NCBI GenBank assembly: GCA_013152845.1
Contig: JAADFM010000039.1
Coordinates: 1 to 10,431, forward strand
Length of the DNA stretch: 10,431 bases
Origin: Methanobacteriota archaeon
Lineage (GTDB): Archaea > Hydrothermarchaeota > Hydrothermarchaeia > Hydrothermarchaeales > JAADFM01
Direction of reading: 5' to 3'
Shown: one piece after another, positions 6,797 through 10,431 of the stretch
Layout of the letters: the number at the start of each line of letters is the position of its first letter
Position numbering within the stretch: position 1 is the first letter of the stretch
The notes under the pieces: model-generated
Told to the model about the DNA's origin: nothing
The model's database searches: none
Seen by the model: the letters and a program-made list of their open reading frames with translations, nothing else
Position numbers and translations under genes: made by a program

Positions 6797-7486
6797 ATGG
6801 CTGATGCTGTCTCTTTTGAAAATCAGCTGGCAGACCTGGTGGAATGGCTTTACCTAGGTGTCCAAATACCCATAATCGTCATCATCGCCGCCGGGGTGGT
6901 GTTCCTGGTCCTTTTCTACCTCGCCGCCAGCAGGAGGGGTACCCCGAAAAGCCTCGAAATCCCTGGCAGGGATATCTACATAGAGCTCCACGGGGGCAAC
7001 GTGTCCATAAAGGTCAACGAGCCGGTCGAGCCGGCAGGAGAGGTGGAGGGCGGGGAGGTAGTACCGGAAGAACGGGTCGAGATGGCCGGAGAACCCGCTG
7101 CCCCAGCGCCGCAAGAGGAGGAAAAACCCGAGAAAAAGGGTCCCGATATAAACAACCTCAGGATCGTGGCGGATATCAATTCCGCAGTCTCCATCATCGC
7201 AAAAAAGCACGGCCTCGATTCCCTTACCCTGGCCAACAGCGAAGGTCTGGTCATCGCCTCCAGCAGGGAGGACCCGGATGAAGACGCGGCCGAGGCCGCT
7301 TCCGTTGTGGCAGAGAAAAGTCCGGTGGGGGAGAACCCGGTGGAGACCGGCACCGGAGGGCGGGTGGTCCAGCTTGCCCACCGGGAGAACGCCATCCTCG
7401 TTCACATGAGGGGGGAGAAGGTGGTCGAGAACCTGGAATCCATTCTCCAGGACGTAAAGATTTCCCTAGAACGCACCCTGGCTTAG
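6797..7486 (+). CDS. Membrane-anchored Roadblock/LC7-like protein
   Basis: A 229-residue protein in three parts. An N-terminal membrane helix (about 23-44, IPIIVIIAAGVVFLVLFYLAA) is followed by SRR, which suggests the rest lies in the cytoplasm. A short IPGRDIYIELHGGNVSIKV segment and an acidic Pro/Glu/Ala linker (about 75-115) come next. The last 110 residues resemble a Roadblock/LC7 (MglB-like) domain: helix DINSAVSIIAKKHG, strand DSLTLANSEGLVIASS, helix DEDAAEAASVVAE, strand RVVQLAHRENAILVHMRG and a terminal helix. Such domains dimerise and commonly bind or regulate small Ras-like GTPases; no GTPase gene is in the window. The TrkH gene begins 10 bases later with its Shine-Dalgarno overlapping this stop codon, so the two are surely co-transcribed. 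The domain call is by pattern, not search; a related profilin-like fold is the alternative. Confidence 0.7.
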   Translation: MADAVSFENQLADLVEWLYLGVQIPIIVIIAAGVVFLVLFYLAASRRGTPKSLEIPGRDIYIELHGGNVSIKVNEPVEPAGEVEGGEVVPEERVEMAGEPAAPAPQEEEKPEKKGPDINNLRIVADINSAVSIIAKKHGLDSLTLANSEGLVIASSREDPDEDAAEAASVVAEKSPVGENPVETGTGGRVVQLAHRENAILVHMRGEKVVENLESILQDVKISLERTLA

Positions 7487-7496
7487 AGGTCATCTG

Positions 7497-8858
7497 ATGA
7501 AGAACCTCCTGGGATACTTCGGAGCCCTGATAATCCTGACCGGGGTCTGTCTTCTCGTTCCCGTGCCTGTTGCAGTCCTCCTCGGGGAGAGCTGGGTGAT
7601 TCCCGGGTTCCTGGGCCCTGCCGCAGCCTGCCTTGCCGGAGGGTACCTCCTCTGGCGGTTCAAGAGGGGCGCACACCTGGACAGGAGGAGGGCCTTCATC
7701 CTGACCTCCGTGGGGTGGCTCCTGGTGGCCTTCATCGGCGAGGTGCCCTACATCCTCGTCCATGACGCCAGCCTCATCGACGGCTACTTCGAGGCCATGA
7801 GCGGGTTCACCACAACAGGCATGAGCGTCTTCACCCCCTCCGAGCTCCCAAGGACCCTGGTGCTCTGGAGGAGCCTCACCGAGTGGATAGGCGGTGTCGG
7901 CATCATACTGGTCCTCCTGGTAATACTCGCCCCCTCCAACGTGGCCTCCAAGCTCTACCTCGCAGAGGCCAGGACCGACCGGGTAGAGCCGCATATCGTT
8001 GAGACCTCGCGCAGGATATTCTACATCTACCTCTACCTCACCCTCCTGGGCATCCTGGCCCTCTACCTGGCCGGGGCCTCAATCTTCGATGCCGTCAACC
8101 ACTCCCTCACCGCCCTGCCAACGGGTGGGTTCTCCCCCTATGACACCAGCTACACCGGCATGCCCGCCGCCATAAAGGTCATAACAGCGGTCCTTATGCT
8201 CCTTGGCGGCATCAGCTTCATCGCACACGGGATGTGGATGAAGAGGGACTTCAGGGGTTTCCTCAGGAACATGGAACTCAGGGTGCTGCTTAGCCTGGTC
8301 CTCATATTCACCGGCCTCCTCGCCCTGGACGGCCTGGCCCCCTTGGACTCCCTCTTCCAGGCCGTCTCGGCCATAACCACCTCGGGGTTCGCCAGCACCG
8401 ACATCTCTGCCTTGAGCGACCTCTCCAAGAGCTACCTCATCATCATGATGAACATCGGCGGGAGTTACGGCGCAACGGCCAGCGGGATAAAGATAATCCG
8501 GTTCATCATCGTGGTCAATGCCGTCAGGTGGTTCATCAAGAAGATTACCATGCCCTCCAGGGCCGTCATCCCCTTCAAGGTCCAGGGAAAGACCTTCTCA
8601 TCCGAAGAGGTCTTCGTGGTCCTCCTATTCTGCCTGCTCTACATCACCTTCCTGATACCGAGTATTCTCATCTTCCTCAAACTCGGGCACTCATTCATGG
8701 ACTCGGTCTTCATGATATGCTCTGCCCAGGGCAACAACGGTCTGGTCACCCTGACCCAGTACACCGACGTGGAAAAGCTCATCATGATATTCCACATGTG
8801 GATAGGCAGGCTCGAGATAATACCCGTCCTGATTCTATTCACGTCCCTGAGGAGGTAG
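7497..8858 (+). CDS. trkH: Trk-type potassium uptake channel subunit
   Basis: A 453-residue polytopic membrane protein that forms the K+ path of Trk/Ktr uptake systems. All four pore-loop filters are visible in order: SGFTTTGMS (102-110), ALPTGGFSP (206-214), AITTSGFAST (292-301) and SAQGNNGLVT (409-418). NIGGSYGATASGIK (319-332) is the typical intramembrane region, and the ending MWIGRLEIIPVLILF is the family C-terminus, so the protein is full length. The ATG has GAGGT six bases upstream (7486-7490), overlapping the preceding stop. No TrkA/KtrA nucleotide-binding RCK subunit lies in the window; the adjacent Roadblock-like protein occupies the place where one might be expected. The last codons contain the GGAGGT ribosome binding site for the next gene. 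Confidence 0.95.
   Translation: MKNLLGYFGALIILTGVCLLVPVPVAVLLGESWVIPGFLGPAAACLAGGYLLWRFKRGAHLDRRRAFILTSVGWLLVAFIGEVPYILVHDASLIDGYFEAMSGFTTTGMSVFTPSELPRTLVLWRSLTEWIGGVGIILVLLVILAPSNVASKLYLAEARTDRVEPHIVETSRRIFYIYLYLTLLGILALYLAGASIFDAVNHSLTALPTGGFSPYDTSYTGMPAAIKVITAVLMLLGGISFIAHGMWMKRDFRGFLRNMELRVLLSLVLIFTGLLALDGLAPLDSLFQAVSAITTSGFASTDISALSDLSKSYLIIMMNIGGSYGATASGIKIIRFIIVVNAVRWFIKKITMPSRAVIPFKVQGKTFSSEEVFVVLLFCLLYITFLIPSILIFLKLGHSFMDSVFMICSAQGNNGLVTLTQYTDVEKLIMIFHMWIGRLEIIPVLILFTSLRR
8851..8856 (+). promoter_or_regulatory. Shine-Dalgarno within the trkH end, pointing to a CTG start
   Basis: GGAGGT is a perfect match to the anti-Shine-Dalgarno and lies seven bases before CTG at 8864. No ATG, GTG or TTG occurs at suitable spacing in the downstream frame, so the CTG is the best candidate start. 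Confidence 0.6.
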
Positions 8859-8863
8859 GCACG

Positions 8864-9448
8864 CTGGAGGGAATACGCCAGACCGTTGCCATACTCTTCG
8901 CCCTCACCGGGGTCCTCGCCTACCTGGCACCCGCGGAGAGCACCCTGGGCTCCGCCTACAAGCTCATCTACCTCCACCTCCCCCTGATGTACGTATCGTT
9001 CCTGTCCCTCATTTTGGCCCTGCTCTTCTCCCTGGCATCCCTGGGCAGGGGAAGGGACAGGTTCTATCGCAGGGCCTACAACGCGGCCTTCCTGGGCCTG
9101 GTCTTCGGGGCAGGGACCCTGGCAACGACAGCGGTTTTCATGACCATGGCCTGGGGGGGCATCGCCTTCTCGGAGCCCAGGTTCAGGGTCCTCCTTCTGA
9201 CCTACGGCCTCTTTCTGGTGTACCTGGCGCTCCACCGGCTGAAGAGAAAGGAACTGACGGCGCTCTACGCCACGGCCGCATCCCTCATGGCGGCCTCGGC
9301 CTACTACCTCCTGGTGACCGGGGGCAGCTTCCAGCTCCATCCCGAGGGCGTGGCCATGCCGCTGAAGATGAGGCTGCCCTTCTATCCCTCCATGGCAGGG
9401 TTCCTGGTCCTCTATTACCACCTCATGGAACTGATGGAAAAACGTTAA
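8864..9448 (+). CDS. CcmC/CcsA-like cytochrome c assembly-family membrane protein, degenerate motif
   Basis: About 194 residues with six predicted membrane helices (roughly 5-23, 33-60, 72-100, 107-125, 131-152, 170-190), the layout of CcmC. Two features match heme-handling relatives: His38 in KLIYLHLPLMYVSF, corresponding to the CcmC MYxHVP histidine, and His159 in SFQLHPEG, corresponding to the second external histidine. The tryptophan-rich loop between helices 3 and 4, normally WGxxWxWDxR or WGxFWxWEPR, reads AWGGIAFSEPR: AWG and EPR remain but the aromatic core tryptophans are gone. No other Ccm genes and no c-type cytochrome are nearby, so heme export or delivery is uncertain. Start is inferred at CTG 8864 from the Shine-Dalgarno at 8851-8856; an A/G-to-C error in an ATG/GTG is possible. 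Family call is moderate. Confidence 0.65.
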   Translation: MEGIRQTVAILFALTGVLAYLAPAESTLGSAYKLIYLHLPLMYVSFLSLILALLFSLASLGRGRDRFYRRAYNAAFLGLVFGAGTLATTAVFMTMAWGGIAFSEPRFRVLLLTYGLFLVYLALHRLKRKELTALYATAASLMAASAYYLLVTGGSFQLHPEGVAMPLKMRLPFYPSMAGFLVLYYHLMELMEKR

Positions 9449-9451
9449 ATA
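9445..9451 (+). promoter_or_regulatory. TATA box for the small unknown gene and Fae-Hps
   Basis: TTAAATA is centred 27 bases before the GTG at 9475, the expected distance for transcription starting on the start codon itself. It overlaps the stop codon of the CcmC-like gene. No Shine-Dalgarno lies before GTG 9475, consistent with a leaderless message. Confidence 0.55.
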
Positions 9452-9474
9452 GGGAATGGTATCTGGTTGATTCG

Positions 9475-9768
9475 GTGATTGATTTGAATGCCAATGACGA
9501 GTGCGAGACCGTCTTTCACAAAAAACTCAAGGTCAAGCTCAAGGAGAAGGGGAACCAGGGCCGTATCCTGTTTCTGAAGGACTACCTGGAGTGGCTCATC
9601 AGTAAGAAGACCACCCTGCCCCCGGATTTCCCAACCTTCGTCCGGGAGATAATGGGCCTGGACGACAGAAAAGGCTGGATTCATATAACCGTCTGGCACG
9701 AAAACAGCGAGCTCAGGCAGTTCGCCACGGACATGGGCTATGAGTACAGAGTGGAACACTATGACTGA
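9475..9768 (+). CDS. 97-residue protein of unknown function
   Basis: I do not recognise a family. The protein is charged and soluble, with no membrane helix or cysteine cluster (a single Cys near residue 10). It is Lys-rich at the start (FHKKLKVKLKEKG), helical in the middle (GRILFLKDYLEWLISKK), and ends in a mixed segment with GWIHITVWHENSELRQFATDMGY. The start is GTG at 9475, placed 27 bases after a TATA box, so it is probably leaderless. Its last eight bases overlap the start of the Fae-Hps gene (ATGACTGA), implying translational coupling. Base composition resembles its neighbours. The overlap makes a role connected with Fae-Hps the most economical guess, but no sequence motif supports a specific activity. 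Confidence 0.75.
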   Translation: MIDLNANDECETVFHKKLKVKLKEKGNQGRILFLKDYLEWLISKKTTLPPDFPTFVREIMGLDDRKGWIHITVWHENSELRQFATDMGYEYRVEHYD

Positions 9769-10431
9769 GAAGGGATTCCAGATAGGCGAGGCCCTTGTGG
9801 GCGAGATGCCGGAGATTGCCCATATCGACCTGATGCTCGGGCCCAAGGACGGACCACTGGGCCAGTCCTTTGCAAACTCCCTGGCCCAGCCAAGGATGGG
9901 TCACACACCCATCCTCGCCGTGGTGCGCCCCAACCTCCCTGTCAAGCCCGCAACCCTCATCGTCCCGAAGGTGACCATCAGGGACCTGGAGGGCGCGGAA
10001 CTCATCTTCGGGCCTGCCCAGAGCGCGGTGGCCAAGGCGGTGGCCGATTCCGTGGACGAGGGCGTGATTCCAAGGGAAGCCGTGGAGGACCTGGTGGTCA
10101 TCGTATCGGTCTTCATCCACCCCCGGGGCAAGGACTACCAGCGGGTGTACCGCTACAACTATGCGGCCACAAAACTCGCCATAAAAAGGGCCATGGAGGG
10201 CTTCCCGGACATCGAGACCGTGCTGGAGGAGAAACCCAAGTCCTCCCACGACATGATAGGGTTCAGGATAAACAACCTGGAGCAGCCGCCCTACCTGGGT
10301 GTGGAGCTGGTCTGGGACGACTGGAGGAGGGTCGAGGGCATCCTCAGGGCCCTGCCCCGTAAAGACGGCATCATCATCAAGGCCGGGGCACCCCTCATCA
10401 AGAGGTACGGCATCGAGGTCTGCCAGAAGAT
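9761..10431 (+). CDS. Fae-Hps fusion: formaldehyde-activating enzyme plus hexulose-6-phosphate synthase-like domain (3' end cut by window)
   Basis: At least 223 residues, open at the window end. Residues 1-163 are a complete Fae domain, which condenses formaldehyde with tetrahydromethanopterin to methylene-H4MPT. QIGEALVGE is followed by AHIDLMLGPKDGPLG with conserved His21; then come AVVRPNLPVKPATLIVPKVT (54-73), FGPAQSAVAKAVADS (83-97), SVFIHPRGKDY and YRYNYAATKLAIKRAM. The linker and PPYLGVEL (177-183) begin an Hps domain as in the bifunctional Fae-Hps of methanogens, where it makes ribulose-5-phosphate by the reverse ribulose-monophosphate route. Against the family pattern (QVAxD and EAGTPLIK), this domain reads GVELV and KAGAPLIK, losing the first-strand Asp (Val184) and the metal-binding Glu (Lys207). 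Its Hps activity is therefore doubtful, while Fae looks intact. The start is ATG 9761, overlapping the previous gene by 8 bases. Confidence 0.9.
   Translation, partial: MTEKGFQIGEALVGEMPEIAHIDLMLGPKDGPLGQSFANSLAQPRMGHTPILAVVRPNLPVKPATLIVPKVTIRDLEGAELIFGPAQSAVAKAVADSVDEGVIPREAVEDLVVIVSVFIHPRGKDYQRVYRYNYAATKLAIKRAMEGFPDIETVLEEKPKSSHDMIGFRINNLEQPPYLGVELVWDDWRRVEGILRALPRKDGIIIKAGAPLIKRYGIEVCQK

Noticed and set aside
7251..7994. 247-codon minus-strand frame opposite the Roadblock and TrkH genes
   Set aside because: It crosses two well-supported genes and has a Gly/Pro/His/Glu-rich shadow composition.
8528..8863. N-terminal extension of the CcmC-like frame into trkH
   Set aside because: This part is an alternate frame of conserved TrkH sequence; the real product starts after the Shine-Dalgarno at 8851-8856.
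9713..10249. 178-codon minus-strand frame opposite Fae
   Set aside because: It is opposite strongly conserved Fae sequence.
1..10431. CRISPR arrays, insertion sequences, tRNA or rRNA genes, prophage or defence genes
   Set aside because: No repeat arrays, terminal inverted repeats, transposase motifs, cloverleaf sequences or defence domains were seen on either strand.

Overview
The window looks like chromosomal DNA from a GC-rich archaeon, most likely a euryarchaeal-type lineage with C1 (tetrahydromethanopterin) biochemistry. The evidence is an archaeal-style type A RNase P RNA, TATA boxes at leaderless spacing, a separate GuaA glutaminase subunit, the archaeal pterin enzyme MptE, a KaiC-like RecA-fold ATPase, and a Fae-Hps fusion of the methanogen type. 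I cannot name the lineage further. There is no sign of phage, insertion sequences, CRISPR or tRNA genes; gene density is high.

Layout. Positions 1-304 hold RNase P RNA, followed by a strong hairpin and a small Toprim protein on the plus strand. That gene converges on a minus-strand block read from 6060 down to 810: ileS, a KaiC-like ATPase, mptE, guaA glutaminase subunit, then after a 75-base gap a 45-residue seven-cysteine protein. Just upstream of ileS, also on the minus strand, is a 5-formyltetrahydrofolate cyclo-ligase. A divergent promoter region (6699-6796) separates it from a plus-strand block: a membrane-anchored Roadblock/LC7-like protein, TrkH, a small CcmC-like membrane protein with a probable CTG start, a 97-residue unknown, and the Fae-Hps fusion that runs off the window end.

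Functions. The minus block mixes translation (IleRS) with purine and pterin metabolism (MptE makes the pterin precursor of tetrahydromethanopterin; GuaA supplies GMP and so GTP, the pterin precursor). The plus block joins potassium uptake, a possible small-GTPase platform domain, a heme-handling-like protein and formaldehyde/ribulose-monophosphate metabolism.

Points of interest. Two genes in one operon, ileS and the KaiC-like gene, are broken by frameshifts; since IleRS is normally essential, sequence or assembly error is the first suspicion. The Hps half of Fae-Hps seems to lack two active-site acids. The CcmC-like protein keeps both candidate heme histidines but has lost the tryptophan-rich motif. 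The TM-Roadblock and TrkH pair is a plausible undescribed regulatory module.
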